A stretch of 64,000 nucleotides of DNA from OMII01 sp947467385 (GTDB taxonomy: Bacteria > Bdellovibrionota_C > UBA2361 > OMII01), in NCBI GenBank assembly GCA_044360075.1, contig JBIKLA010000018.1, forward strand, positions 1 through 64,000, in the 5' to 3' direction. A program made the position numbers and the translations under genes. Below, in pieces: positions 52,694 through 61,911 of this stretch; position 1 is the first letter of the stretch, and every line of letters starts with the position of its first letter. The notes under the pieces were generated by a model. The model did not search any database and was not told the origin of the DNA. It worked only from the letters and a program-made list of their open reading frames with translations.

Positions 52694-53383
52694 ATGAGCG
52701 AGAGCGACGTCACGAGTCACTTCTGGGTAGCTAACCCACCTTTCTTCTCATCGACCCTTCTGGTGGCGAGCACCCCGGATGCCTCTCAGGGGGAAAAGGT
52801 AGAGACGCATCTTGAGATCTTCGATGTTGATGGCACAAAGGTCAACGACGTGAGGGTCGAGTTTCCGGCCGGAGAGGTTGGGGTGATCGACCTTGAGCCG
52901 TTCGCGCAGGGCCTCAAGGCGCAGGGTGGCGTTGCCCACGGGCACCTCTCGGTGTCGTCGCCTCTTGGCACGCGCCACGTGTGCCGGCAAGCGATCGGCA
53001 GCAGCGTTTCGCTTGTGCAAGATCCCGTTGTTACGCGCGGCCGCGAAAGCTCGTTCACCCCGCTTATCATCGGCGCTCGGCGCGAGCACCAGATCGTGCT
53101 TGTGAACGCATCCGGGGACGTTGCGCAGGTCGCCATCAGGCTATTCTACGGTAATCGAGCTCCGGAGTGGAGCCTTGAGGTTGCGGGCAACGCAAGTAGG
53201 CTTATCTCCCTTGAGGCGGAGCTGCTTAACACCAGCGAGGATGGGTCATGGGAAAAGGGGGCGATTCAGGCGTACCTCCGTATAGCGCCGCGGCTGCAGG
53301 CGGCGGTCACCTGCCACCTGATCGAGCGGGTTCCGGGCGAAACCCCAGAGCAGGATTCGTTTCGCTGTTTGGCGACGTGGTAG
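52694..53383 (+). CDS. Unknown beta-rich protein, cassette gene 1
   Basis: A 229-residue soluble protein without signal peptide, mostly beta strands and turns (repeated short hydrophobic stretches such as HLEIFDVDGTKV, GVIDLEPFAQGL, HQIVLVNASGDVAQVAIRLFYGN). The second half resembles an immunoglobulin-like or pilus-assembly-type beta sandwich. It is followed after 23 bases by a second gene of similar character, and the two may be distant paralogues. No family recognised. Confidence 0.7.
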   Translation: MSESDVTSHFWVANPPFFSSTLLVASTPDASQGEKVETHLEIFDVDGTKVNDVRVEFPAGEVGVIDLEPFAQGLKAQGGVAHGHLSVSSPLGTRHVCRQAIGSSVSLVQDPVVTRGRESSFTPLIIGARREHQIVLVNASGDVAQVAIRLFYGNRAPEWSLEVAGNASRLISLEAELLNTSEDGSWEKGAIQAYLRIAPRLQAAVTCHLIERVPGETPEQDSFRCLATW

Positions 53384-53406
53384 GCTAGGGGAGCACAGGA
53401 GAAGAG

Positions 53407-54186
53407 ATGAAGCGAGTAGTCACCAATTCCGTCAGGACCCTGGTCTTCTGCCTATCAACGGCAACAATCAAGACCCGCATCCACTTCTTTCCTTCGGCGG
53501 GCAGCGCGGGCGGCCACATGCCCGTCACGTGCATCCTCACGCTCTTCGGCAAGGGCCTTGAGAAGAAGACGGTAATGCTCGACGGCGGGCGCCTTAACCA
53601 GCCTGATGGCCTGCGGCTTGAGGACGCGTTTCCGGCCCTGCGCGGAGAGGTTTCCGGAGTGTTTGGCCTTGAGGTCCGGCTCTCGTGCCCGCAGGGCCGC
53701 GTCAATCTGCTGAACTCCCAGGCTGCTGTTGAGTTCGTGTCGTCGACGTCTTCGATGCTCTATGGAGGAGCCCCGTTCTCTCCGATGACCGAGGAGGTCG
53801 ATGAGATGAGCGTGTCGTCCATCGTCGATCGTATTGAGCCGCTTCAGAAGCGCAGCCCGACCGCCGTAGCGGTACAGGACGCAAGCCTTACCTCGTCGCT
53901 GGTGATCGTCAATGCGGGCCCGGAGGCCCTTAAGCCGGAGCTCACGCACGTGGCGGGAGAGTCGACCAAGCCGCTGCACCTCGGAACTCTCTCACCTGAG
54001 TCCGTGATCGAGGTTCCCCTCGACGAGGCGCTGTTCAGGGAGAGCAGCGTCAAAGAGACGCTGTGGGGAGCGACCAAAGTCGAGAAGATGGTCCTGCCGG
54101 AGTTTTCGCGCTCGCCCGAGTCGTCGTACTACATTCTGTACCGCGATCCCTCGTCCAAGCGTCCCGTGAGTGTCTGCTCGATATGA
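53407..54186 (+). CDS. Unknown beta-rich protein, cassette gene 2
   Basis: A 259-residue protein starting at an ATG with AGGAGAAGAG upstream. Like cassette gene 1 it looks beta-rich (GHMPVTCILTLFGKGLEKK, SLVIVNAGPEALKPELTHV, then a C-terminal YYILYRDPSSKRP). It shares with gene 1 the pattern of a middle strand-turn-strand repeat around VVNAG/VLVNASG, suggesting a common fold. Its stop overlaps the start of gene 3 by 4 bases (ATGA). Confidence 0.7.
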   Translation: MKRVVTNSVRTLVFCLSTATIKTRIHFFPSAGSAGGHMPVTCILTLFGKGLEKKTVMLDGGRLNQPDGLRLEDAFPALRGEVSGVFGLEVRLSCPQGRVNLLNSQAAVEFVSSTSSMLYGGAPFSPMTEEVDEMSVSSIVDRIEPLQKRSPTAVAVQDASLTSSLVIVNAGPEALKPELTHVAGESTKPLHLGTLSPESVIEVPLDEALFRESSVKETLWGATKVEKMVLPEFSRSPESSYYILYRDPSSKRPVSVCSI

Positions 54187-54962
54187 AACTAGCGGTCTTT
54201 AACCCCTATGGGCTCATGGATCAGGAGTCTGGGGTGGTGTACCTGCTCGCCAATTTTTTGGGGAAGCAGGGGGCCGAAGTGCTCCAGCTGCGCTGTGACG
54301 GCGCCCAGCAGGCCTGCGCCCGTGACGTACTGAGTGGCGGGGTGCGCACCCCTTTTTCTTGCTCCCAATGCAGCGGCGAGCAGGCGGCGTTGGCGCAATG
54401 GTGCGGGGCGCGGCCCAAGGCACTCTCATCGCTCCTGAGCCCGAGCGACATCTCGCAGACTGCGCAGTGGCTCGCAGCTGCGGCGGGAGATGCCCTGTTT
54501 CGAGTCGAATTTCGCGGCGTAAACCTGTGGGAGCAATGCAGGGAGCAGTTCGTTTCACAGTGGAAGCTCCAGCCGGGCCAAGAGCTCACCCCTCAGCTCG
54601 ACCGCAGCCTGCGGCAGCTCTTCACCTCCTACATGCACACCCGAATAGCTTCGGAGCGCTTCATCGCGGCATCCAAGGCGACCGCCCATTTCGTGACGAG
54701 ACCTCGCGACGCCGCCTCGTCGGCGTACCTCGCTGAGGCGCGGGCCGCTTCCGGCAGCGAAATAGCCACCTTCTCATTCTCTGCAGAAGACGAGGCTATC
54801 CTCATAGAGACTGATGGCTCGCCACACCGCTACGAAACGCGGCTCGTCCTGCAGGGCATCACCTCCATGCGCAGCGACTTCCGCACATGGGCCCCTGAGG
54901 TGACTGCGATGGTGCATGAGATGCTTTCGTTTCTTGGGTATGCGCCAGATCGCCTTGCCTGA
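54183..54962 (+). CDS. Unknown protein with a CxxC pair, cassette gene 3
   Basis: A 259-residue protein coupled by ATGA to gene 2. It opens with an alpha/beta, nucleotide-sugar-transferase-like start (LAVFNPYGLMDQESGVVYLLANFLGKQGAEV), then a Cys pair CSQC in the motif FSCSQCSGEQ and a helical middle (FTSYMHTRIASERFIAASK). No glycosyltransferase motifs are certain. The earlier in-frame frame to 54063 is ignored because it would overlap gene 2 by 120 bases. Confidence 0.7.
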   Translation: MKLAVFNPYGLMDQESGVVYLLANFLGKQGAEVLQLRCDGAQQACARDVLSGGVRTPFSCSQCSGEQAALAQWCGARPKALSSLLSPSDISQTAQWLAAAAGDALFRVEFRGVNLWEQCREQFVSQWKLQPGQELTPQLDRSLRQLFTSYMHTRIASERFIAASKATAHFVTRPRDAASSAYLAEARAASGSEIATFSFSAEDEAILIETDGSPHRYETRLVLQGITSMRSDFRTWAPEVTAMVHEMLSFLGYAPDRLA

Positions 54963-54983
54963 GGCGCCACTGCGATTGCCCAA

Positions 54984-55586
54984 TCACGTCGTCTCGTGTG
55001 CCGCCGACCAGGCCGCTCTTGTGATTGCAACCCGATCTTCGGCCACCCACTGCCCGCGCTTCTGGAAACCCTCGGGGAGGTGCTTTGCAAAAGAGAGTCC
55101 GGCCCTCTCCAAAACTTTCTTGCTGGCAAGGTTCCAAGTTGCGTACGCAGCCTCAATTCGCTCCGCCTGCAGCGACTCAAACCCAAATCTCACTATCGCT
55201 TGTACGGCCTCGCTCATGTATCCCTTGCCCTGCTGGTCAGGGTGGGTCCAGTAGCCGAGGCTCCACACATTCGGCTCGGTGGTGCGGCGAATAGACACCC
55301 TCCCGATAAAATCCCCGCCCTGACGGCCATCGATCGTAAAAGAGTACGATTGGCCCTGCTCCCAAGCCTGAATGCATGAGCGTAGCGGCTCATGCAGCTC
55401 CTCTATCGTGGCCGGCGGATCCCACAGCATGCCGTCGTTAAAGCCTGGGTGGCGTGTGGCAGAGAAAACGGACGGGATGTCCTTCTCAGACGGAATGCGG
55501 AGCTGGCATCGGGGGGTCAGGATGGTGACGTCTTTGGGTAGGGGCGGTGGGAGGGCAGCCCGGGGATGTGTGTCTTGAGTTCGCAT
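54984..55586 (-). CDS. GNAT-family N-acetyltransferase (RimJ/RimL type)
   Basis: A 200-residue protein of the GNAT fold. The acetyl-CoA-binding motif A is LGYWTHPDQQGKGYMSEAV (Q/RxxGxG/A as QQGKGY), followed by ALQAER-type IEAAYATWNLASKKVLERAGL, the RimJ/RimL signature. Such enzymes acetylate the N-terminus of ribosomal proteins or small molecules. It begins with a good GAGAGG site and stands 25 bases right of the giant protein's stop, on the same strand. Confidence 0.92.
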   Translation of the reverse strand: MRTQDTHPRAALPPPLPKDVTILTPRCQLRIPSEKDIPSVFSATRHPGFNDGMLWDPPATIEELHEPLRSCIQAWEQGQSYSFTIDGRQGGDFIGRVSIRRTTEPNVWSLGYWTHPDQQGKGYMSEAVQAIVRFGFESLQAERIEAAYATWNLASKKVLERAGLSFAKHLPEGFQKRGQWVAEDRVAITRAAWSAAHETT

Positions 55587-55610
55587 GTATCCTCTCTCAA
55601 TCGTGATAGG

Positions 55611-58600
55611 CTAAGACCCGCCCGACGAGGGCCGCGGCAGACGCTCAAACCGAATCCGTGTTTTTGGGTTCGGCAGGAGCGCCTGCAGGGCTTTCGGGAG
55701 AACCTTGGCGATCGCTGGGGACGGGGCACCGTTTGCAATGGTCTCGCGCAGCAGTGCCGACACGGCCTTTTTCGGCACCATGCCGCCGAAGATGCCGCTA
55801 TTCTTCTTGATAAATGGCATGACGATATCGGCGCACTCCTCCGCATAGAGCTGCTGTAGGCTTGGCGGCATGTCGGCTGAGAGGCCACTCGTAAGAAGCT
55901 GCATGAGTGTCTCACTCGACATCGGCGCGAGTGCCTTGAAGTAGTCGCCGAGCGATAGGATTGCCTTCTGCGCCTCGGTTACCATCTTCGATACCGGTAT
56001 TCCCTGTTCGCGCAGCTGGCCCAGGATCCCCACCATGACTGGCGCAATGTCGGAGGGGGACGAGCACAGCATGGCGGTTGAGATGAGAACCTTCGCTAGC
56101 TGCCGGTGGTCGTCGTGAGACCACTGCTCAAGCGCCATAGCCTTGAAGTCGAAATGCCCGATGCCCTTGCCGATAGCAATCTGGCCGCCGTGCCGATCGC
56201 AGTCGAACTCTCCCTTGAGAATCGCGTTAAACTCCCGGGCTAGGATGGCCTTGGCCATGCGCTGCAGCTCAGGAGTCGTCCCGTCCCGCTCAAGTCGCGT
56301 GATGAAGTGCTCGCCCTTCATCTCTGACATTGTGAAAAAGTCCTCGCCGGACCGAAACACCTCAGCCGAATCGAGCGGGATGGCGTGCCCGTCGACGTGG
56401 GCCACGAAACCACGGTAGTTCGCCGCAGCCCGCTCATATTGGGCCTTCGACACCCAAAAATTTGACTCAAGCGAAGCCCGCTCGCGCGCGTCAGTTATAA
56501 TGGGACGAATTGACTGCGCGATCGGATCGTCCTTGTCCATCGAGGCCACCATGCGCAGCATGATGTCAAAGCCGTCCTCTGCGCGGGCTTGGCAATTGGG
56601 GCGCCGCAGGCACAACAATCCCTCATTGACCTCAACGACGATATTCATCGAGCCGCACCCACGCAGCTTGCCGATATGCCCGAAGGACACCCCGTCCCGA
56701 GCCTCGATGATGTCAAGGAGGCGGAATATCTGGGCGCGTGATGGTGCCTGCGTCTTGTACTTAAGGTGCCGCGCGTGCTCAATAAGGTCACGACGAAAAT
56801 CGTCAGGAAGCCCCGGGGCATCCATGAGGACCTGTACGAACTTGATCTCCGCTGGCCCCTGGCTTTCGGCGAACTTGGCTAGGATTGCCCCGGGCGTCGT
56901 GGCTGCCTGCCTACCGGGCTGCCCGGCGGTAAGGAGCGCAACGAGGGCGAGGTGCTGGGCGTGTTCCGGAAGGGCGTGAACGTAGCGCTTAAGGAGATCT
57001 CGTGTTGCCGCATGGTGCGGCATGCTTGGAGGAAGCACCGCCTCTACAACGAAGTCGAATGAGTTATCCACCGAGAGCCGGGCTGCAGTGGGAAGAAGCT
57101 CCTTGGCGAAAAGAGCCCGGCCCTCAAGGGGAAGCCGCCAAAACTCCTTGTGGAGCATCTTGAGGGTATTGCGGGTTATCATGCGCGATGCCGACTCAAG
57201 ATCGTCGAACCCGCGGGCGCTGGCACCGGTTTGCGGAAGCATGTGCACGATCTGTTCAGTGAGGTCTGCAGTTTCGGCTGGGGTGCCCTCACTAAGCAGA
57301 TAGCGCAAGAAACGGTTGCGCTCCTCTTCGTGGGCCTTTACCACAGTGATCAGGGCCTCGGCGTCGTGACCTAGCGCCAGGAGGGAGAACTTGGAGAAAG
57401 CGCGGGAGGATTGCACCAGCCGCTCGATGGTCATGGAGCATTCGCGTTGGCTTAGAAGTGATTCGGCCAGTTCAAAACCGAGCTGCTGCAGGTCAGCCCC
57501 TGCTGTTGAGTCGACGAGCGGTTGGATCCGCTCCTCAACGCGCCGTCTGAAGCCCTCGGAACGATCGTCGGCACCGAGCGTCAGCGCGGCATCCTTAACC
57601 CACATTGAGATAATTCGGTCTCGCAGCTCCGGCTGCCGTATTCTCGAGCCCGAGAGCAGCCGCTCAAGGGCGGCACGGCGAGGCTCAGAGGGGAGCTCAA
57701 GCTTCTCGATAGAGGAAAGTATGTGCGCCAGGAACCTCTCCTCCGCCTTGGTGCCGAGCAGGTCAAGCGCATAGAGATCTCGCCATGCCCTGGCCAAGTC
57801 CGGCACTGAGGGGCCGTCCTGCTCGAACGGTATCTTCGCTATGAGGGGGGAGATCTCCGATGAGGTAAGGAAGCGCCACGGGTCGTTGAAGCCCATCTCG
57901 AGGCGCTTGCAGATTGATGCTATGGTCACAAGGTCCGAACTGGTGAGCGAGCCAGACTGAAGAATTCCGAGTAGATCTGTGGTACACAGCGCCATTGAGC
58001 CTGAAATTGATTGGCTTCCGGGGGCCCCGTCGCTAATTGAATCCCAGTCCGTAAAGAGAGAGTTCTGGGGTTGGGAATCGATCCACTGGAGCAGCGCCTT
58101 CGCAGAGATCTGTTTCGGGTACCCAAGGCGTTTTTCGCAGAGGCTGCGCATCTCGTCGGGGACGTAGTTGTTTGTCTCGGTTGCCGCCTGGCGCACCACG
58201 CTTCGTATCTGGTCATCCGATAGGTCGGGCGCGAGCGTTGTGACAAAAGCCCGCAGGGGGGAGGTGACCGTCTTCTGCGAGGAAGACGCACGCGCATCCC
58301 GCTCCACATGGGGGTCTCGGTAGTAGAGCTGAAAAGACTTAGAGGGCAAGAGTTCAACCACGGCGTCGTACAGCGGGCGATTGCTGGCCTTCGCTGCACT
58401 AAGGGCCGCAAAAAGATCGAGGATATTCCGTTCGGTGAATTCCTCCTTGTGGGAGAGCGCTATCGAGGCATTTTTGGCATGCATCACGATGAAGTGTGAG
58501 TTCTCTAGCACGACCTTGAGCAGCTCCGGGTCACACGAGGCGCCGGGCGTGCGTAGCACATCAAGAAGAACCTGCGGCGCTGACACGGCCTTGAATGACA

Positions 58601-60485
58601 GGATCCCGGCAAGCGTCTCCGGGGTTAGATCGGATGCTGGGGAGCCAGGGGAGCCGCTGCCGGAAACGAGGAGGTGAGAGACAAGATCGGTTAATTCCTC
58701 GCCCGCGACGTCGTTGGACACCGTTAAGACATGGTCCCGGAATAGCCCTAATCTCTCGGCGTCCATGCCGGTTATTCGACCGTGCCGGTCCATGCTGCAG
58801 TGGTGCAGGAAGGAGCCGTCTTGGTCTTGGGGACCTGACGTTACGGATGAGATAAGGTTTGAGCCACGCTGCTGAATCAGGCGGTCGAACGAGATAAGGT
58901 CGGTCCGACCGAGATAGCTCTTGGCCGCCAAGCGAATGCGCCTATCCGGAGCGAGCCCCATAATGACCCCAGCGAGGGCGATATCTGGATGGCTGTCGGC
59001 ATGCTCAGCCATAAAATTCCACTCGCCGACCTGAGGCCGCTCGCGGGAAACGATTTTCTCAACGCTAGGAAGCTTAAACGTGGGCCATGAGATGCAGCGC
59101 ACAAACTCGCGCCCATCGACTGACGAGCACCACTCGAAGTTGTTGTAGAGTTTAACCAGTCTTGAGCAGGCGCTCTTGAGGTCGCGCAAGGACTCCTCCG
59201 CGGTCGCGTCCCTGACTTCGCGCATAGCCAGGCTAATCTCGCGGAAGGCCTTGCCGAGTGGGCGAATCCTATCGCTTGTGCCCGTCGCGGCAGATAGGGC
59301 CTCGTACATTGAGCTCATCGAGACCTGCGGAGTGTGTGCCGAAAATGAGCTGTCCTTCTTGAGTGACTGAAAGAAAGAGGAGAGCTCGTTTACCCAAAGG
59401 TCGATAGACGCTCTGTCGGCTTTGCGGTCGACGCTTAAACCGATGCTGGCAAGCTCTTTGGCAAGATCGGCTGCCCGCACCGGGAAATCCGTTCCGATCT
59501 GCCCTATAGTTTTGAAGAGAAGGTCTGCTTTATCGTGGGGCTCCATCGATGTGAAGCCGACTTGGCCCTTCAGCTCATCGAGGAAGCTTATGTGTTTGGC
59601 GGCGCGTAGGGTATCGATGAGGCCGTCTGGAAGCGCTGTGCGCTCACCGCGCTTTGCCGACACGGCGCCAATCGATTGGCCCAGCTCCGTGAGCGCCGCC
59701 TCGTACACGGACTGACGGGAGGAGCCCGTCAGATGCGCATCGAAAAGCTCCCCCCAGGTCGGGCGCTGGCCGCGGCTGCCTCGCAGGCGCTCATCAAACT
59801 CCAGGATAGCTGCAGGATCTTTGCCGATGTAGTGAAGAAGCCGCATGGGAATTGCGTCGCAGAGCGCCTCCTCCGGTTTAGAGCTTGGGCCGTCACCGTG
59901 CAGATCTCGGAACTTCGCGTGTGTCAGCTCGTGGCCAAGGACAATCATCAGGTCTTCCTCAGACTGTACCGGAACCTTGCCGTGGGGCTTCTGCGGCTTG
60001 AACAGCCCCTCGTTTAGGATGATGGTCGAAGGACAGCTCCTGAGGCACATCGCGTTAGCCTGGTCGCTCTTCGAGATCAGGAAGCGCACCGGAGCTGCGT
60101 CAAAGTCGTGAATGAGCAGTGCAGCGAGGCTCTCTGACTGCTTTGAACGGCCCGAAACGACTTCGTCTGCGGTGTAGAGGCGGCGCGCGATGCTCTCACA
60201 GATCTTTTGGAAGACGAGGCCCTCCCTGCTCTGGGGATCAACGAGCCGAAACTCCTCGCGCAACTCATCCGGGATCTTGCCGGCTTTGAGGTCAAGGTCC
60301 ATGCGCTGGGTTTGTTCGTGGTAACTAGAGTACCGCTGGGGAGCTATCGACGATGAGACCTGCAAGGGCGTTGGTATAGCCGAAGCGGGTACAGATTGGC
60401 TGGGCCCCTCGGAGAGAGGTGCGGCGCGCTCGGGCGTTTTCTCCAGAGGAGCGCGCTGATTCTTTGCTGTCGCGTCGAGTCCCAT
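55611..60485 (-). CDS. Giant protein with HExxH metalloprotease motif and ABC1/UbiB-like kinase fold, effector candidate
   Basis: A 1624-residue cytoplasmic protein with no signal peptide. Residues 1-60 are Ser/Pro-rich and disordered. Residues 170-225 hold a zinc-protease motif HELTH (185-189) with a downstream EEALCD (205-210) like the third-ligand ExxxD of M48 peptidases. The middle (about 240-1260) is helical without recognised domains. Residues 1268-1500 resemble the atypical ABC1/UbiB kinase fold: GCGSMN loop (1276), LRRPN in the VAIK position (1293-1297), hinge FFTMSEMKG, the DxHxGN-like DRHGGQ (1430-1435) and DFK replacing DFG (1446). The ATG lies 7 bases after a GGGA.. site. T3SS substrate is a guess. 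Confidence 0.85.
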   Translation of the reverse strand: MGLDATAKNQRAPLEKTPERAAPLSEGPSQSVPASAIPTPLQVSSSIAPQRYSSYHEQTQRMDLDLKAGKIPDELREEFRLVDPQSREGLVFQKICESIARRLYTADEVVSGRSKQSESLAALLIHDFDAAPVRFLISKSDQANAMCLRSCPSTIILNEGLFKPQKPHGKVPVQSEEDLMIVLGHELTHAKFRDLHGDGPSSKPEEALCDAIPMRLLHYIGKDPAAILEFDERLRGSRGQRPTWGELFDAHLTGSSRQSVYEAALTELGQSIGAVSAKRGERTALPDGLIDTLRAAKHISFLDELKGQVGFTSMEPHDKADLLFKTIGQIGTDFPVRAADLAKELASIGLSVDRKADRASIDLWVNELSSFFQSLKKDSSFSAHTPQVSMSSMYEALSAATGTSDRIRPLGKAFREISLAMREVRDATAEESLRDLKSACSRLVKLYNNFEWCSSVDGREFVRCISWPTFKLPSVEKIVSRERPQVGEWNFMAEHADSHPDIALAGVIMGLAPDRRIRLAAKSYLGRTDLISFDRLIQQRGSNLISSVTSGPQDQDGSFLHHCSMDRHGRITGMDAERLGLFRDHVLTVSNDVAGEELTDLVSHLLVSGSGSPGSPASDLTPETLAGILSFKAVSAPQVLLDVLRTPGASCDPELLKVVLENSHFIVMHAKNASIALSHKEEFTERNILDLFAALSAAKASNRPLYDAVVELLPSKSFQLYYRDPHVERDARASSSQKTVTSPLRAFVTTLAPDLSDDQIRSVVRQAATETNNYVPDEMRSLCEKRLGYPKQISAKALLQWIDSQPQNSLFTDWDSISDGAPGSQSISGSMALCTTDLLGILQSGSLTSSDLVTIASICKRLEMGFNDPWRFLTSSEISPLIAKIPFEQDGPSVPDLARAWRDLYALDLLGTKAEERFLAHILSSIEKLELPSEPRRAALERLLSGSRIRQPELRDRIISMWVKDAALTLGADDRSEGFRRRVEERIQPLVDSTAGADLQQLGFELAESLLSQRECSMTIERLVQSSRAFSKFSLLALGHDAEALITVVKAHEEERNRFLRYLLSEGTPAETADLTEQIVHMLPQTGASARGFDDLESASRMITRNTLKMLHKEFWRLPLEGRALFAKELLPTAARLSVDNSFDFVVEAVLPPSMPHHAATRDLLKRYVHALPEHAQHLALVALLTAGQPGRQAATTPGAILAKFAESQGPAEIKFVQVLMDAPGLPDDFRRDLIEHARHLKYKTQAPSRAQIFRLLDIIEARDGVSFGHIGKLRGCGSMNIVVEVNEGLLCLRRPNCQARAEDGFDIMLRMVASMDKDDPIAQSIRPIITDARERASLESNFWVSKAQYERAAANYRGFVAHVDGHAIPLDSAEVFRSGEDFFTMSEMKGEHFITRLERDGTTPELQRMAKAILAREFNAILKGEFDCDRHGGQIAIGKGIGHFDFKAMALEQWSHDDHRQLAKVLISTAMLCSSPSDIAPVMVGILGQLREQGIPVSKMVTEAQKAILSLGDYFKALAPMSSETLMQLLTSGLSADMPPSLQQLYAEECADIVMPFIKKNSGIFGGMVPKKAVSALLRETIANGAPSPAIAKVLPKALQALLPNPKTRIRFERLPRPSSGGS

Positions 60486-60686
60486 CGGAATTTTGGTTTT
60501 AGCGATACCAGCCCGTTATGGCCTCAAAACGGTCAAATGTAGCCCCAATAGCCATGCGTATGTACCTAATCCTGCAAGGCCCTGGAGCGACGGGCCTAAA
60601 GCCGTCAAGGCAGGCGCCGCATCTGCGTGTTTCCCCGAGCCACGCCGTACAGTAGCATCGGGTCAGATTTCGCTGGAGAGAGAACT

Positions 60687-61130
60687 ATGAAGATTGTCTT
60701 GGCCCTTGCAGTTGTCGTTGCCGGTTCCCTTACCGCTGTTCAGTGGGGGATGAACGCCCAACTCAGACACTCCTTTGGCCACAGCACTCTGGGTGCCCTC
60801 GTCAATTTTATGGTTGGAACAGTGCTCCTGGCGGTCCTCGTTACTGCCGCGCGAATACCGCTTCCGAGCTGGACTGCCGTTACGCAGGTGCCTGCGTGGG
60901 CGTGGTTTGGGGGCGCGTGTGGCGCGTTCCTCGTCACAATCAGCGCGATCGCCGGCCGCGAATTAGGGGCGCTCTACATCGGCGCGCTTCTTGTTACAGG
61001 TCAGCTCCTCATGGGGCTTGTGCTCGATCACTTCGGCTGGTTTGGGTTTCCCGTCAGGCCGTTCACGCTCGCCAAGCTTTGTGGTTGCGGGCTTCTCGTG
61101 ACAAGCCTGCTCCTCTTTCGCGAAAATTAG
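60687..61130 (+). CDS. YdcZ/DUF606 DMT-family small membrane protein
   Basis: A 147-residue protein with four to five membrane segments matching one half of a DMT-superfamily transporter of the DUF606 (YdcZ) group: VQWGMNAQLRHSFGHSTLGALVNFMVG, WAWFGGACGAFLVT and LGALYIGALLVTGQL are typical. Members form dimers and are presumed transporters. The ATG at 60687 with GGAGAG upstream is chosen over an earlier in-frame start. Its stop overlaps the stop of the convergent HD gene by 4 bases. Confidence 0.88.
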   Translation: MKIVLALAVVVAGSLTAVQWGMNAQLRHSFGHSTLGALVNFMVGTVLLAVLVTAARIPLPSWTAVTQVPAWAWFGGACGAFLVTISAIAGRELGALYIGALLVTGQLLMGLVLDHFGWFGFPVRPFTLAKLCGCGLLVTSLLLFREN

Positions 61131-61744
61131 CCGTCGGACGACGTGCCCCTAATCAGGCCTTTGGACAGCGCCTCATTCACGATCGCCTCAACCGCTTCCC
61201 AAATCGGCAGTGAGCCGTTTCGGATATGCTTGTTGTGATCAAGGATCTGCTCGGCCGCCACGTTATGCTCAACCCATGTGCCGCCGCCGTTGTGATGGTT
61301 CATGATGAAGGCGCTAAAGCGGTCAACCGCAACTGCAAACCTTGCTTCCGCGCTCTCTTGGGACTCAAACTCCATCCATAGCGTCCGATACTCCTGCGCC
61401 TGGTCAGGTGGAAGAAGCCCAAAGAGCCTCTCGGCGGCCGCAGCCTCGCGCTCAGCCAAGTCTGCCCGGGACGCCTTGTCGTAGTGAAACGTGTCGCCAG
61501 CATCGACCTCTACCACGTCATGGACCGCAAGCATCGTTAGCACGCGCAGCAGGTCGATCTCCTCGTTTGCGTGCTCCCGCAGCATTAGGGCACAGAGGAT
61601 CACCTGCCAGCTATGTTCGGCTGAGTTTTCGCGCCGCTTTGCGCCGATAGGTGAGGTGCGCCGCAGCACGGACTTAAGCTTGTCGACCTCGGCGATGAAC
61701 TGAAGTTGCCGTTGCAGGCGTTCGGGAAAATCCGAGAAGGTCAT
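61127..61744 (-). CDS. HD-domain phosphohydrolase (YfbR/HDDC2 type)
   Basis: A 205-residue protein of the HD_3 group: SAEHSWQVILCALML (first His), MLAVHDVVEVDAGDTFHYD (HD-x-V/L-E-x5-GD signature), and a later Asp (AVAVDRFSAF) complete the set. These enzymes act as 5'-deoxyribonucleotidases or related nucleoside-monophosphate phosphatases. The ATG at 61744 has GGAGAG five bases upstream; the frame opens 38 codons earlier without support. Confidence 0.9.
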   Translation of the reverse strand: MTFSDFPERLQRQLQFIAEVDKLKSVLRRTSPIGAKRRENSAEHSWQVILCALMLREHANEEIDLLRVLTMLAVHDVVEVDAGDTFHYDKASRADLAEREAAAAERLFGLLPPDQAQEYRTLWMEFESQESAEARFAVAVDRFSAFIMNHHNGGGTWVEHNVAAEQILDHNKHIRNGSLPIWEAVEAIVNEALSKGLIRGTSSDG

Positions 61745-61889
61745 AGAGCTCTCCAAAACCCGGCGAGCATATCCTCTTTGGTGTCGTGTGGTCGATAGCA
61801 AAGCCTGATGGCAGGGTTGAGTCGGGGCCGCCTCACAATTTCGTTGACACCATGGCATGCAGCAGATACCTACTTTTTGAGCTGACTAA

Positions 61890-61904
61890 CTCTCTCTCTC
61901 TCTC
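61890..61904 (+). repeat. (CT)7 dinucleotide repeat in the 5' leader of a lipoprotein gene
   Basis: Seven and a half CT units end just before the AAGG ribosome-site-like sequence, 8 bases from the start codon at 61912. Slippage here would change the leader but not the reading frame. Confidence 0.85.
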
Positions 61905-61911
61905 AAGGCCT

